Counted from the stretch's first letter, positions 43,740 through 54,243 are shown. The stretch is 64,000 bases of DNA from Mucilaginibacter paludis DSM 18603 (GCF_000166195.2 NZ_CM001403.1:7242877-7306876); one strand, 5' to 3'. The notes: generated by a model from the sequence alone, not told the origin. Translations and numbers: made by a program.

Positions 43740-46700
43740 ATGGAGCAAACTGATTCTAACCAGCAAGGTCTTTACCGGCCCGAATTTGAACACGACTCGT
43801 GTGGTACCGGATTTATAACCAACATCAATGGGCATAAATCCAACCAAATCATTCTTGACGCGCTTACCATTCTCGAAAACATGGAGCACCGCGGAGCTTG
43901 CGGCTGCGATCCTTTGTCGGGCGATGGAGCTGGACTTTTGATACAACTTCCTCATGAGTTTTTCATGGAAGAGTGTACCAGTCTCGAAATAAGCTTACCC
44001 GAGCCGGGTGAGTATGGCGTAGGTATGATCTTTTTCCCCAAAGATTCTGCCGTTAAAAAAGCTTGCCGTAACGTGATTAAAAACGCTATCGAAAAGCTTG
44101 GGCTACATAACCTGGGTTACCGCAAGGTGCCTGTTGATTCCTCGGGTTTAGGTGAAACCGCCCGCGCTGCCGAGCCTGATGTTGAGCAATTATTTATTGC
44201 CCGCCCGCAGCATATTACCAATGCCGACGATTTTGAGCGTAAGCTTTATGTACTGCGCAGGTACATCACCAAAACCATTAACGAAACCATTAAAGATGCC
44301 ACCGAGGATTTTTACTTCACATCTTTATCCTGCAAAACTATTATATTTAAAGGTCAGTTAACTACTTACCAGGTTCGTCAGTATTTTACCGACTTGTCCG
44401 ATCCGCGTATGGAATCGGGTTTCGGTATGATCCATTCACGTTTTTCTACCAATACGTTCCCATCATGGCGCCTGGCTCAGCCATTCCGCATGATAGCGCA
44501 TAATGGCGAGATCAATACCCTTACCGGTAATTTAAACTGGTTTTATTCGGGTTTAAAATCTTATGTATCTCCATACTTCACACAAGAAGAAATGGACATG
44601 CTGTTGCCTGTAATTGATAACAATCAATCCGACTCGGCATGCCTGGATAACATCATCGAGATACTATTACACTCAGGCCGCTCATTGCCACACGTGATGA
44701 TGATGCTGATACCTGAAGCCTGGGACGGCAACGAGCAGATGGACCCGATAAAAAAGGCCTTCTACGAATATCACGCCACGCTGATGGAGCCATGGGATGG
44801 TCCGGCAGCTATTTCTTTCACCGATGGTAAACTCATCGGCGCTTTGCTCGACCGTAATGGCCTTCGTCCTTTACGGTATGTGATCACCAGCGATAACCGT
44901 GTGATTGCGGCATCAGAAGCCGGCGTATTAGCTCTGGACGAAAAGAATGTAGTACGCAAAGGCCGTTTACAACCCGGTAAGATGTTCCTGATCGATACCG
45001 AGCAGGGTAAAATTATTACCGACGACGAAATAAAAAGGAAAGTTACTTCGCAGCAGCCTTACGGGCGCTGGCTCGAAAACTATAAGATTCGCCTGGAAGA
45101 ATTGCCGGAGCCTCGTTTGTCGTTCTCCAGCCTGTCTGCCAATTCTGTACTTCGTTACCAGCAGGTTTTCGGTTACTCGCGCGAGGATATTGATACCATT
45201 ATTATGCCTATGGCCATCGATGGTAAAGAGCCTATCGGCTCCATGGGTACCGATGTTCCTTTGGCTATCCTGTCCGACAAGCCTCAGCATTTGTCAAGCT
45301 ATTTTAAACAGTTTTTTGCCCAGGTTACCAACCCGCCTATTGATCCAATCCGCGAGCGTTTGGTAATGAGTTTGGCTACCTTTATCGGTAACAACGGTAA
45401 TTTGCTGGACGAGGATAAAATGCACTGCCATTGTGTTACCTTAAAACAGCCCATCCTGAATAATTATGAGCTGGAAAAACTGCGTAGTATTGACACCGGT
45501 TTGTTCCACGCTAAAACCATACAAACTTACTTTAAAGCCGACGGGCAGCCGGGTTCACTTGAAAAAGGTATAGCCAGGCTTTGCCGTTACGCCGAAGATG
45601 CAGTTGAGGACGGTTTTGAGGTACTGATCCTTCAGGATCGTGCTATTGATTCGGAACATGCTCCCATACCATCTTTAATGGCGGTATCGGCCGTGCATCA
45701 CCATTTAATTAAAAAAGGCTGCCGTGGTTCGGTAGGCCTGGTTGTTGAAGCTGGTGATGTTTGGGAAGTTCACCACTTTGCCTGCTTACTGGCATTTGGC
45801 GCAAGCGCTATTAACCCTTACTTGGCCCTGGCTACTATCGATACTTTAAAGAATGATGGTAAGATAGACCAGAGCATCGACTCAAAAACATTATCAAAAA
45901 ATTATATTAAGGCCGTTAGTGATGGTTTGTTAAAAATCTTCTCTAAGATGGGAATTTCCACCTTGCAATCGTATCACGGTGCGCAGGTGTTTGAAATTTT
46001 GGGTCTTAACAAAAGCGTGGTCGACCGTTACTTTACCGGTGCTGTTACCCGTATAGGTGGCTTGGGTGCCGACGAAATTGCACGCGAGGCATTGTCAAAA
46101 CATCGTATTGGTTTCGGCGAGTCGAAAAACCAATATCATTTATTGCCAGAAGGCGGTATTTACCAATGGAAACGAAGGGGGGAAGCGCATTTGTTTAACC
46201 CTAACACCATCCACTTGTTGCAGCATGCCACCCGCACCAATGACTATAACGTATACAAAAACTACGCTAAAATAGTTAACGAGCAATCAGAGAAACATTT
46301 TACCATCCGCGGCCTGCTTGATTTTGCCCACCATCGTGAGTCTATCAGCATCGACGAAGTTGAACCGGTTGAAACCATTATGAAACGTTTCGCTACCGGT
46401 GCCATGTCTTTCGGCTCTATCTCTCATGAGGCTCACAGTACCCTGGCCATCGCCATGAACCGCATAGGAGCCAAGAGCAACACTGGCGAAGGGGGTGAGG
46501 ACGAAATGCGTTACGAGCGTTTGCCTAATGGCGATTCGATGCGCTCAGCCATTAAACAGATTGCTTCGGCACGTTTTGGGGTAACATCAAATTACCTTAC
46601 CAATGCCGATGAGTTACAAATTAAAATGGCACAAGGTGCAAAACCTGGTGAAGGCGGTCAATTGCCCGGCCACAAGGTTGACGACTGGATTGCCAGAACC

Positions 46701-48263
46701 CGCCACGCTACGCCTGGTGTAGGTTTGATATCTCCGCCGCCGCACCACGATATTTATTCGATTGAAGATTTGGCGCAGCTGATCTTTGATTTAAAGAACG
46801 CTAACCGCACGGCACGTATTAACGTGAAGCTGGTATCAAAAGCCGGTGTAGGTACTATTGCAGCAGGTGTTGCCAAGGCTCATGCCGATGTGATATTGAT
46901 TGCCGGGTATGATGGTGGTACAGGCGCGTCGCCGATAAGTTCTATCAAACATGCGGGCTTGCCGTGGGAGCTTGGTTTAGCCGAAGCACACCAAACCCTG
47001 GTACGCAGTAAACTGCGCAGCCGTGTGGTTTTACAGGCCGACGGACAAATGAAAACCGGTCGCGACCTGGCAATTGCCTGTTTAATGGGAGCCGAAGAAT
47101 GGGGCGTGGCCACAGCCGCCTTAGTTGTAGGTGGTTGTATTATGATGCGTAAATGCCATTTAAATACCTGCCCTGTAGGTGTTGCCACTCAAGATCCTGA
47201 ATTGCGCAAGCTATTCACCGGTCAGCCGGATCATGTTGTGAACCTGTTCCGCTTTTTAGCCGAAGAGATGCGCGAGATTATGGCCGAATTAGGTTTCAGA
47301 ACGATTAATGAGATGGTGGGCCGTGTACAATTCCTTAAGGTTAAGGATGGCATTAAACATTGGAAAGCCAAAAAGATCGATCTTTCCGGCATATTGCACC
47401 CGGTATCTAACGCTAAAGGTTTAACACTTTATAACAGCGAGCAGCAAGACCACGGCATGGCCGATATACTCGACTGGAAATTGTTAGAACATGCTAAACC
47501 GGCATTGGACGACCAAAGCCCTGTCTTTGCAGCGTTCGACGTTAAAAATACCGACCGTACCATTGGTACCATGCTTTCTAACGAGATCTCTAAACGATAT
47601 GGATCTGCTGGTTTGCCCGAAAATACCATTAACTACAAGTTTACCGGTTCCGCGGGACAAAGCTTTGGCGCTTTTTCAACCAAAGGCCTGTCTTTTGAAT
47701 TGGAAGGTGAAGCTAACGACTATGTAGGCAAAGGCCTTTCGGGAGCGCAACTGGCGATCTATCCGTCTAAAGAAGCCACCTTTGTTCCCGAAGATAATAT
47801 CATCATCGGCAACGTGGCGCTATATGGCGCTACATCCGGCGAGTTATTTATCCGCGGTATGGCCGGCGAGCGTTTTGCCGTGCGTAACTCGGGTGCTACC
47901 GCCGTGGTTGAAGGTGTAGGCGATCATGGATGTGAGTACATGACCGGCGGACGTGCGCTTATTTTGGGTACAACCGGTCGTAACTTTGCAGCGGGTATGA
48001 GCGGCGGTATAGCCTGGGTTTATGATCCGGAAAATACCTTTACCGAAAATTGCAATACCGAAATGGTAGACCTTGACCCGCTATCGGCAAAAGATAAAGA
48101 ACAGGTTGTTACATTGCTGCGCAAACATGTGCAAATTACAGGTAGTACGGTTGCCAAAACACTATTGGCCAACTGGGAAGAATCACTTCTGAAATTTGTA
48201 AAGGTATTCCCTAAAGAATACAAAAAAGTTTTGCAACAGGCACAATATCAAACCATCAGTTAA
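43740..48263 (+). CDS. gltB: Glutamate synthase, large subunit
   Basis: A 1507-residue enzyme that makes glutamate from glutamine and 2-oxoglutarate. The amidotransferase nucleophile is Cys21 (HDSCGTGF) after a 20-residue propeptide that must be removed. The central and FMN domains carry GEGGEDEMRYERLP, KPGEGGQLPGHKV and AGYDGGTGASPISS. The 3Fe-4S cysteines lie in CIMMRKCHLNTCPVG, and the glycine-rich GXGXG domain fills the last 250 residues. It is separated by seven bases from gltD, with which it forms the functional complex. Confidence 0.98.
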   Translation: MEQTDSNQQGLYRPEFEHDSCGTGFITNINGHKSNQIILDALTILENMEHRGACGCDPLSGDGAGLLIQLPHEFFMEECTSLEISLPEPGEYGVGMIFFPKDSAVKKACRNVIKNAIEKLGLHNLGYRKVPVDSSGLGETARAAEPDVEQLFIARPQHITNADDFERKLYVLRRYITKTINETIKDATEDFYFTSLSCKTIIFKGQLTTYQVRQYFTDLSDPRMESGFGMIHSRFSTNTFPSWRLAQPFRMIAHNGEINTLTGNLNWFYSGLKSYVSPYFTQEEMDMLLPVIDNNQSDSACLDNIIEILLHSGRSLPHVMMMLIPEAWDGNEQMDPIKKAFYEYHATLMEPWDGPAAISFTDGKLIGALLDRNGLRPLRYVITSDNRVIAASEAGVLALDEKNVVRKGRLQPGKMFLIDTEQGKIITDDEIKRKVTSQQPYGRWLENYKIRLEELPEPRLSFSSLSANSVLRYQQVFGYSREDIDTIIMPMAIDGKEPIGSMGTDVPLAILSDKPQHLSSYFKQFFAQVTNPPIDPIRERLVMSLATFIGNNGNLLDEDKMHCHCVTLKQPILNNYELEKLRSIDTGLFHAKTIQTYFKADGQPGSLEKGIARLCRYAEDAVEDGFEVLILQDRAIDSEHAPIPSLMAVSAVHHHLIKKGCRGSVGLVVEAGDVWEVHHFACLLAFGASAINPYLALATIDTLKNDGKIDQSIDSKTLSKNYIKAVSDGLLKIFSKMGISTLQSYHGAQVFEILGLNKSVVDRYFTGAVTRIGGLGADEIAREALSKHRIGFGESKNQYHLLPEGGIYQWKRRGEAHLFNPNTIHLLQHATRTNDYNVYKNYAKIVNEQSEKHFTIRGLLDFAHHRESISIDEVEPVETIMKRFATGAMSFGSISHEAHSTLAIAMNRIGAKSNTGEGGEDEMRYERLPNGDSMRSAIKQIASARFGVTSNYLTNADELQIKMAQGAKPGEGGQLPGHKVDDWIARTRHATPGVGLISPPPHHDIYSIEDLAQLIFDLKNANRTARINVKLVSKAGVGTIAAGVAKAHADVILIAGYDGGTGASPISSIKHAGLPWELGLAEAHQTLVRSKLRSRVVLQADGQMKTGRDLAIACLMGAEEWGVATAALVVGGCIMMRKCHLNTCPVGVATQDPELRKLFTGQPDHVVNLFRFLAEEMREIMAELGFRTINEMVGRVQFLKVKDGIKHWKAKKIDLSGILHPVSNAKGLTLYNSEQQDHGMADILDWKLLEHAKPALDDQSPVFAAFDVKNTDRTIGTMLSNEISKRYGSAGLPENTINYKFTGSAGQSFGAFSTKGLSFELEGEANDYVGKGLSGAQLAIYPSKEATFVPEDNIIIGNVALYGATSGELFIRGMAGERFAVRNSGATAVVEGVGDHGCEYMTGGRALILGTTGRNFAAGMSGGIAWVYDPENTFTENCNTEMVDLDPLSAKDKEQVVTLLRKHVQITGSTVAKTLLANWEESLLKFVKVFPKEYKKVLQQAQYQTIS

Positions 48264-48270
48264 TATAATA

Positions 48271-49749
48271 ATGGGAAAACCAACTGGATTTAAAGAATTT
48301 GGAAGAGAGCTTCCGCATAAAATAGCTCCGCAGGAGCGTGTTAAAAACTACAAGGAATTTGAAAGTTTATATACCGATGAGAAACTGAACGAGCAATCGG
48401 CCCGCTGCATGAACTGCGGTGTGCCTTTCTGCCACTCGGGTTGTCCGCTGGGTAATATCATTCCTGAGTTTAACGATGCCGTTTATCGTAAAAATTGGGA
48501 AGAAGCTTATACCATTTTATCGTCGACTAACAATTTTCCGGAGTTTACGGGCCGTATATGCCCTGCGCCCTGCGAATCGGCGTGTGTGTTGGGTATTAAC
48601 AAGCCGCCGGTAGCTATCGAGGAAATTGAAAAACATATCATTGAAATAGCTTACGCTAAAAACCTGGTTAAGCCCACCGCCCCGCTGGTTAGAACCGGCA
48701 AAAAAGTGGCGGTTGTAGGTTCTGGTCCTTCAGGCTTGGCTGCTGCGGCACAATTGGCCAAGGCTGGCCATAGCGTTACCGTATATGAGCGCGACGACAG
48801 GCCGGGAGGTTTATTGCGTTACGGTATCCCTGATTTTAAATTGGAGAAATGGGTTGTTGATCGCCGGATCCAGATTATGGAGGAAGATGGCATCGTTTTT
48901 CAATGCAATACCGAGATTGGTAAAGACATTGCGCCCGATGAACTGCTGCGTAATAACGATGCGGTAATTCTTTCAGGAGGTTCAACCATTCCGCGTAACC
49001 TGCCTATCCCTGGCCGGGATTTGAAGGGTATTTATTTTGCAATGGACTTTTTAAAACAGCAAAATAAACGGGTGAGCGGCATAAGCTTTGATGCCGAAGA
49101 TATTTTGGCCACAGGTAAAGATGTAGTTGTAATAGGTGGCGGTGATACCGGCAGCGATTGCGTGGGCACATCAAACCGCCAGGGGGCAAGCTCCGTAAGG
49201 CAATTTGAGGTGATGGTGCAGCCGCCTGCTGAGCGTACGCAACACATGCCGTGGCCAAGTTACCCTATGGTGCTTAAAACCACGAGCTCGCACGAGGAAG
49301 GGGTGATGCGCCACTGGGGAATTAACACCAAAGAGTTTTTGGGTGACGAAAAAGGAAATTTGCGGGCACTGAGAGTTACTGATGTAAACTGGGAATTAGA
49401 TGTGATGAACCGCCCGGTTAAATTTCATGAAATTGAAGGTTCGGAGCGCGAGATACCTTGCCAGCGTGTGTTTTTAGCTATGGGCTTTTTAAACCCGCAA
49501 TACAACGGTATGCTGGAGCAATTGGGTATTGAGCTTGATGAGCGTAAAAATATAAAAGCGCGCGAGGGTGTTTACCGCACCAATGTAAGCAAAGTGTTTA
49601 CTGCCGGTGATATGCGTCGTGGCCAGTCGCTGGTGGTATGGGCCATATCCGAAGGCCGCGAGGCTGCGCGCAAAGTTGATGAGTTTTTAATGGGGCATAC
49701 CACGCTTGAGAGCAAGGATGCTGTTAATATGTTTGAGCAGGTGTTTTAG
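48271..49749 (+). CDS. gltD: Glutamate synthase, small subunit
   Basis: A 492-residue FAD/iron-sulfur protein that passes electrons from NAD(P)H to GltB. The N-terminal cysteines (CMNCGVPFCHSGCPLGN and CPAPCESACVLGI) bind two 4Fe-4S clusters. The FAD site is VAVVGSGPSGLAAAAQLAKAG, the NAD(P) site VVVIGGGDTGSDCVG and the second FAD contact VFTAGDMRRGQS. Operon with gltB, closed by the terminator at 49776. Confidence 0.98.
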   Translation: MGKPTGFKEFGRELPHKIAPQERVKNYKEFESLYTDEKLNEQSARCMNCGVPFCHSGCPLGNIIPEFNDAVYRKNWEEAYTILSSTNNFPEFTGRICPAPCESACVLGINKPPVAIEEIEKHIIEIAYAKNLVKPTAPLVRTGKKVAVVGSGPSGLAAAAQLAKAGHSVTVYERDDRPGGLLRYGIPDFKLEKWVVDRRIQIMEEDGIVFQCNTEIGKDIAPDELLRNNDAVILSGGSTIPRNLPIPGRDLKGIYFAMDFLKQQNKRVSGISFDAEDILATGKDVVVIGGGDTGSDCVGTSNRQGASSVRQFEVMVQPPAERTQHMPWPSYPMVLKTTSSHEEGVMRHWGINTKEFLGDEKGNLRALRVTDVNWELDVMNRPVKFHEIEGSEREIPCQRVFLAMGFLNPQYNGMLEQLGIELDERKNIKAREGVYRTNVSKVFTAGDMRRGQSLVVWAISEGREAARKVDEFLMGHTTLESKDAVNMFEQVF

Positions 49750-49775
49750 ATCAAATCAAACCATATAATCAGATT

Positions 49776-49803
49776 AAGCCGGCTTTATGCCGGCTTTTTT
49801 TTT
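49776..49803 (+). terminator. Terminator of gltBD
   Basis: An 8-bp stem AAGCCGGC / GCCGGCTT with a TTTAT loop and a run of nine or more T, 27 bases after the gltD stop. Confidence 0.93.
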
Positions 49804-49883
49804 AAGCCATAATACACTGATCAAAATTAGTTGGATTCAACAGCTTTGCCGGTAATATTTTAAGCTCTTTTTTCGTTAATTTA

Positions 49884-50546
49884 TTGGATATCGTTGCTCT
49901 GTTTACACTGGGTAGATATGCACTGTTGTGTTTTTACAATTTAATTTTAAGCTTATATTACTATGCTGAGCTAACCGTGGAAACTATAAAAAGTAAGGAT
50001 AACCTGTTGCCACATCTATCGGTAGCTATCAGTAAAAACAAATTACTTTTACTAACCGACCTGCTTTACAATGAAATGTTTGATGTTAAAGAGCTGATCT
50101 GCCTAACACTCGTACCCGAGAAGGAGGTAGCTTTTAGGGCCTCATGGTTAATGGAGAATTTGATATTACGTGATTCCTTCAGGTATATTAACGAGATTGA
50201 TGAGCTTGTTCTAAATTTTTGCCGCATCGGGAACAAAAGCTGCCAGCGCCATTATGCTAAAATAATAATGCATTTAACGGATGGGCGCAGGCCCAAAATG
50301 ATAAGCGATAAGGTGGCTTTACTAAACCTGGAGCCAGTTGCCGAACGTTGTTTCGATTTGTTGATAGACACAAAAACGCCCGTAGCGGTAAAAACGTTTT
50401 GCCTGCAGATTTTGTTTAACCTGAGATTGCGTTACTCCTGGATAGGGGACATGCTCATTGAGCAGCTTAACTTAATGATGAATGCAGGTAAGCCGGGTAT
50501 AAAGGCCAAATGCCGCAACTTGATAAGCTGCCTTGTTGCCGGTTAA
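49884..50546 (+). CDS. HEAT/armadillo-like helical protein, start uncertain
   Basis: An open frame of up to 220 residues. From about residue 32 it is a chain of amphipathic helices (LLPHLSVAISKNKLLLLTDLL, VAFRASWLMENLI, KTFCLQILFNL), typical of HEAT-like proteins found next to unrelated genes in this phylum. No ATG opens it: the longest form starts at a TTG (49884) with a hydrophobic lead, and a GTG at 49977 would start just before the helical part and fits the domain better. Function unknown. Confidence 0.6.
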   Translation: MDIVALFTLGRYALLCFYNLILSLYYYAELTVETIKSKDNLLPHLSVAISKNKLLLLTDLLYNEMFDVKELICLTLVPEKEVAFRASWLMENLILRDSFRYINEIDELVLNFCRIGNKSCQRHYAKIIMHLTDGRRPKMISDKVALLNLEPVAERCFDLLIDTKTPVAVKTFCLQILFNLRLRYSWIGDMLIEQLNLMMNAGKPGIKAKCRNLISCLVAG

Positions 50547-50773
50547 ATAGATGCCGGGGCGTTAAACTCAAAAGAAAGTGCGCCAGAGGGGCAATTGTTA
50601 ATCGTGCGGACAATATCTTCTGTTTCGCCTTCCGACAATTCTATCCATGGTTTACGGCCAGGATCAAAAACAGCCCGAAGCCCACGTACACAGTTGGCGC
50701 TATGTAAGCATTTTTCGGGCTGCCAAAAAACAGTGATGTCCTTATTTTGATATGTTTTATGAAAATCTGTCAT
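50543..50773 (-). CDS. YjdI-like (4Fe-4S) mono-cluster ferredoxin
   Basis: A 76-residue protein. ITVFWQPEKCLHSANCVRGLRAVFDP with two cysteines and TINNCPSGALSFE with the third are the blocks of the divergent 4Fe-4S mono-cluster family (YjdI). It probably carries one iron-sulfur cluster and acts as a small electron carrier. Its ATG overlaps the stop of the upstream small gene (ATGA at 50770-50773). Its last codons overlap the end of the converging HEAT gene by four bases. Confidence 0.88.
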   Translation of the reverse strand: MTDFHKTYQNKDITVFWQPEKCLHSANCVRGLRAVFDPGRKPWIELSEGETEDIVRTINNCPSGALSFEFNAPASI

Positions 50774-51081
50774 TTCATATGGTTATGGTTTAATTTGGCT
50801 TCAATTGCCGAAGAGCTGTTGTTGGCGTAAACGCCGTAGGCATTCATCAATACACCTTTCAGGTTGTTTTTTTCCGAGTCGATGGCATAAACTATTGACA
50901 TATCCGATGGGTTGGTAGCGCCCTCAAAACGATAAAACTCAGTAATTTCAAAATCATCTGCAGTCATTTTTATCCCGCGGGCCTTATCATCAATGGTATC
51001 ACCTTCAAGGCTTAAGTTGGCTGTATATCCCCGCTTGTTCAGGTCCTGTATGGCATCCAGTGCCGTTTCAAAGTTTTTCAT
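50770..51081 (-). CDS. Small conserved hypothetical protein coupled to the YjdI-like gene
   Basis: A 103-residue soluble protein: FETALDAIQDLNKRGYTANL, DDKARGIKMTADDFEITEFYRFEG, SIVYAIDSEKNNLKGVLMNAYGVYAN. I recognise it as a small protein widespread in Bacteroidota, sometimes given a phosphoribosylpyrophosphate synthetase name, but none of the motifs of that enzyme are present. It overlaps the next gene by four bases, so the two are made together. Function unknown. Confidence 0.7.
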   Translation of the reverse strand: MKNFETALDAIQDLNKRGYTANLSLEGDTIDDKARGIKMTADDFEITEFYRFEGATNPSDMSIVYAIDSEKNNLKGVLMNAYGVYANNSSSAIEAKLNHNHMK

Positions 51082-51151
51082 GATAGCTTGTATAAAGTTA
51101 ATTATAATTATTAACCTAAAAGCAGGGGGCTTGTTTTAAATTGGATGGCAC

Positions 51152-51185
51152 AAAAAAAAATCCCCGGCCAAAAAACCAGGGATTA
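51152..51185 (-). terminator. Terminator of clpB
   Basis: On the minus strand AATCCCTGG, a T-rich loop and CCGGGGATT followed by a run of nine T, starting 25 bases after the clpB stop. Confidence 0.85.
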
Positions 51186-51209
51186 AATGATATGCTTGCT
51201 TATGTTGCC

Positions 51210-53822
51210 TTACGCAACCGGGGCATCGGCTTTTTCGTTTAAAAATACAAATTGGTTATCAAAGGTATCCAGTTTTATTTTACTGTCTTTATCAACCTTG
51301 CCTGCCAGTATCTGCTTGGATAGCTCGTTCAGTATTTTTTTCTGTATAACACGCTTTAAAGGCCTTGCGCCATATTGCGGATCATAACCTAACTGGGCAA
51401 GCCAATCCAAAGCTTCCTCGCTGGCATCGAGCGTGATGCCCATTTCGGCCAGGGTTTGTTGCAGGTGCTTAAATTGCAGTTTAACAATATCACTAATCTC
51501 ATCGCGGCTAAGCGGTGTAAACATAATGATCTCGTCTATCCGGTTTAAAAATTCGGGGCGGATAGTTTTGCGCAACAATTCAAACAGCTCGTTTTTTGTT
51601 TTGGCAATCACCTCGTCGCGGTTAATCTCTTCATATCCCTGGAAATTTTCCTGGATGATATGCGATCCGATATTGGAGGTCATGATGATGATGGTGTTTT
51701 TAAAATTCACCACGCGGCCCTTGTTATCCGTTAAACGGCCATCATCCAAAACCTGTAGCAAAATGTTGAATACATCAGGATGCGCCTTTTCAATCTCATC
51801 AAGCAAAACAACACTGTATGGTTTGCGCCTAACAGCCTCGGTTAATTGCCCGCCTTCATCGTAACCTACATAACCCGGAGGCGCGCCTACCAAACGGGAT
51901 ACCGCATGGCGCTCCTGGTATTCCGACATATCTATCCGCACCAGCGCACTTTCGTCGTTAAACAGGTATTCTGCCAGAGCTTTTGCTAACTCAGTTTTAC
52001 CAACCCCGGTAGTACCCAAAAATATAAATGAGCCTATGGGTTTGCGTTTATCCTGCAAACCGGCACGGCTGCGGCGTATGGCATCGCTTATGGCCTCAAT
52101 GGCTTCTTCCTGCCCGGCAACCCGTTTATGCAGTTCGTCTTCCAGGTGCAGCAGCTTTTCGCGCTCGCTTTGTATCATTTTAGAAACCGGTATGCCTGTC
52201 CACCGGGCTACAACACCTGCAATATCCTCGGCGGTAACTTCCTCTTTAAGCATGCGGGTATCATCCTTGTTTTCAAGCAGGGCTTTCTTCAATTTTTCAA
52301 CCTCTTCCTGGGTTTCGCGGATGCGGCCGTAGCGCAATTCAGCTACTTTGCCATAATCTCCAGCGCGTTCCGCTTGCTCGGCTTCCAGCTTATAGTTTTC
52401 TATCTGTTCAATTTTACTGTTGATATTGTCTACAGCGTCTTTTTCCCCCTGCCATTTGGCACGGAGCGAATCGCGTTCGGAGGACAGATTGGCAATTTCT
52501 TCGCTCAGATCTTTTACCTTTTTATCATTATGCTCGCGTTTAATGGCTTCGCGCTCAATTTCAAGCTGCATAATGCGGCGTTCCAACTCGTCTACTACTT
52601 CTGGTACCGAATCCATTTCAATCCGTAATTTTGAAGCCGCTTCGTCCATCAGGTCGATAGCCTTATCGGGTAAAAACCGGTCGGATATATAGCGTTGAGA
52701 CATCTCTACCGAAGCAATGATCGCCTCGTCCAGTATCCTCACCTTATGATGCGATTCATATTTTTCCTTCAGCCCACGCAAAATAGATATAGCATCCTGG
52801 GTATCGGGTTCGTCAACCATCACCTTTTGGAAACGGCGTTCCAGGGCTTTATCTTTCTCAAAATATTTTTGATACTCGTTTAATGTGGTAGCACCTATGG
52901 CTCTTAACTCGCCACGGGCCAAGGCCGGTTTTAAAATATTGGCCGCATCCATTGCCCCTTCGCCACCACCGGCGCCAACCAGGGTATGTATCTCGTCAAT
53001 AAACAGGATGATATCGCCTTCGGCATTGATAACTTCTTTCACTACAGCCTTTAAACGTTCTTCAAACTCACCCTTGTATTTAGCCCCGGCAATTAACGCG
53101 CCCATATCCAGCGAGTAAACTGTTTTAGACTTTAAGTTTTCGGGTACGTCGCCTTTGATAATCCTGAAGGCAATCCCTTCGGCAATGGCAGTTTTACCAA
53201 CGCCAGGCTCACCAACTAAAATAGGATTGTTTTTGGTACGGCGGGACAGGATCTGGATCACCCGCCTGATCTCGTCATCACGGCCAATAACCGGATCGAG
53301 CTTGCCCGACTCGGCATACTCGTTTAAGTTTCTGGCATATTTATTTAACGCGTTGTAAGTGGCTTCGGCATTTTGGTCGGTTACTTTATTGCTTCCGCGC
53401 AGGTCAACAATAGCCTTTTTTAAATCTTTTTCATTAACGCCCATATCCTTGAGCAGCCTTGATGGTTTATCGTTGGCGGCCAAAATACCGAGCAGCAAAT
53501 GCTCAACAGACACAAAATCATCTTTAAACTCTTTTAGATAGCCTTGTGCCTTTTGCAATGCCGAATTGGCACCCGATGAAAGGTAAACCTCGCTGCCACT
53601 AACTTTAGGGAAGGTAGCTATCTGCTGATCTAATGATTCGTTTAGTCGGTTAATATTTACGTTGAGCTTTTTTAATAAAAAGCTGATCACATTTTCGTCA
53701 ACAAGTAGCAGCCCCTTGAGCAGGTGGGCGGTTTCAATTGCCTGTTGCTGGTTGCCCACGGCAATTTCGGAAGCCTTTTGTACAGCCTCCTGTGCTTTGA
53801 TGGTAAAGTTGTTGAAATTCAT
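51210..53822 (-). CDS. clpB: ClpB disaggregase chaperone
   Basis: An 870-residue AAA+ chaperone that, with DnaK, pulls proteins out of aggregates. Order: N-terminal Clp repeat domain (1-145), first ATPase with Walker A GEPGVGKTAIAEG and Walker B ILFIDEIHTLVGAG, the coiled-coil M domain (about 400-530) that marks ClpB, and the second ATPase with GTTGVGKTELAKALAEYL and VVLLDEIEKAHPDV. The C-terminus has the usual sensor arginines (YGARPLKRVIQKKI). It lacks a ClpP-binding loop. Single gene; no clear heat-shock operator was seen upstream. Confidence 0.97.
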   Translation of the reverse strand: MNFNNFTIKAQEAVQKASEIAVGNQQQAIETAHLLKGLLLVDENVISFLLKKLNVNINRLNESLDQQIATFPKVSGSEVYLSSGANSALQKAQGYLKEFKDDFVSVEHLLLGILAANDKPSRLLKDMGVNEKDLKKAIVDLRGSNKVTDQNAEATYNALNKYARNLNEYAESGKLDPVIGRDDEIRRVIQILSRRTKNNPILVGEPGVGKTAIAEGIAFRIIKGDVPENLKSKTVYSLDMGALIAGAKYKGEFEERLKAVVKEVINAEGDIILFIDEIHTLVGAGGGEGAMDAANILKPALARGELRAIGATTLNEYQKYFEKDKALERRFQKVMVDEPDTQDAISILRGLKEKYESHHKVRILDEAIIASVEMSQRYISDRFLPDKAIDLMDEAASKLRIEMDSVPEVVDELERRIMQLEIEREAIKREHNDKKVKDLSEEIANLSSERDSLRAKWQGEKDAVDNINSKIEQIENYKLEAEQAERAGDYGKVAELRYGRIRETQEEVEKLKKALLENKDDTRMLKEEVTAEDIAGVVARWTGIPVSKMIQSEREKLLHLEDELHKRVAGQEEAIEAISDAIRRSRAGLQDKRKPIGSFIFLGTTGVGKTELAKALAEYLFNDESALVRIDMSEYQERHAVSRLVGAPPGYVGYDEGGQLTEAVRRKPYSVVLLDEIEKAHPDVFNILLQVLDDGRLTDNKGRVVNFKNTIIIMTSNIGSHIIQENFQGYEEINRDEVIAKTKNELFELLRKTIRPEFLNRIDEIIMFTPLSRDEISDIVKLQFKHLQQTLAEMGITLDASEEALDWLAQLGYDPQYGARPLKRVIQKKILNELSKQILAGKVDKDSKIKLDTFDNQFVFLNEKADAPVA

Positions 53823-54243
53823 AGTGATTAGGGTTAATCAAATCCACTGCCATCTCCCGCCATCAGTAAAAAAGTCAGTCTAAACCGGCCATAAATGACT
53901 AATCGTCAATTCATTATTTTGTTTTAAGCCAAATAGGCATGCTACAGCCCAAACTTGCAGGCGCAGATGCGGGATACTGATGTATTTAAAACCAGTATCC
54001 TGCAAAATGTGTTTCAAAATTTGGCTGAATGATGCACCTGCCTGTAGCAGAGAAATATTTTTGATGTTACTTACACAGGTATGGTGCAGCATAAGGAATT
54101 AGCCGCATATGCCAGCAGAAATGAAATTTAAAGCGTATCCGTTGCGGCTAACATGATTAACCTCAGGCAATCGGGCCGCTTTTTAACTGAATGTGAGATA
54201 GAAGCGGAAAACTTATTTAATTCCCTGATTAAGCTATTCCTCA
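53823..54243. other. 421-bp gap between clpB and proline dehydrogenase
   Basis: Nothing certain. It has low coding potential; a 70-codon frame at 53880-54092 on the minus strand has no recognisable protein character. No terminator or -7 box stands out, though the clpB promoter must lie here. Confidence 0.4.

Noticed and set aside
50770..51081. Phosphoribosylpyrophosphate synthetase
   Set aside because: At 103 residues with no PRPP-binding motif, the name is not supported.
52036..52692. Several plus-strand frames opposite clpB
   Set aside because: Antisense shadows of the coiled-coil M domain of clpB.
53880..54092. 70-codon frame on the minus strand upstream of clpB
   Set aside because: No start context, no recognisable domain and composition unlike the neighbouring genes.
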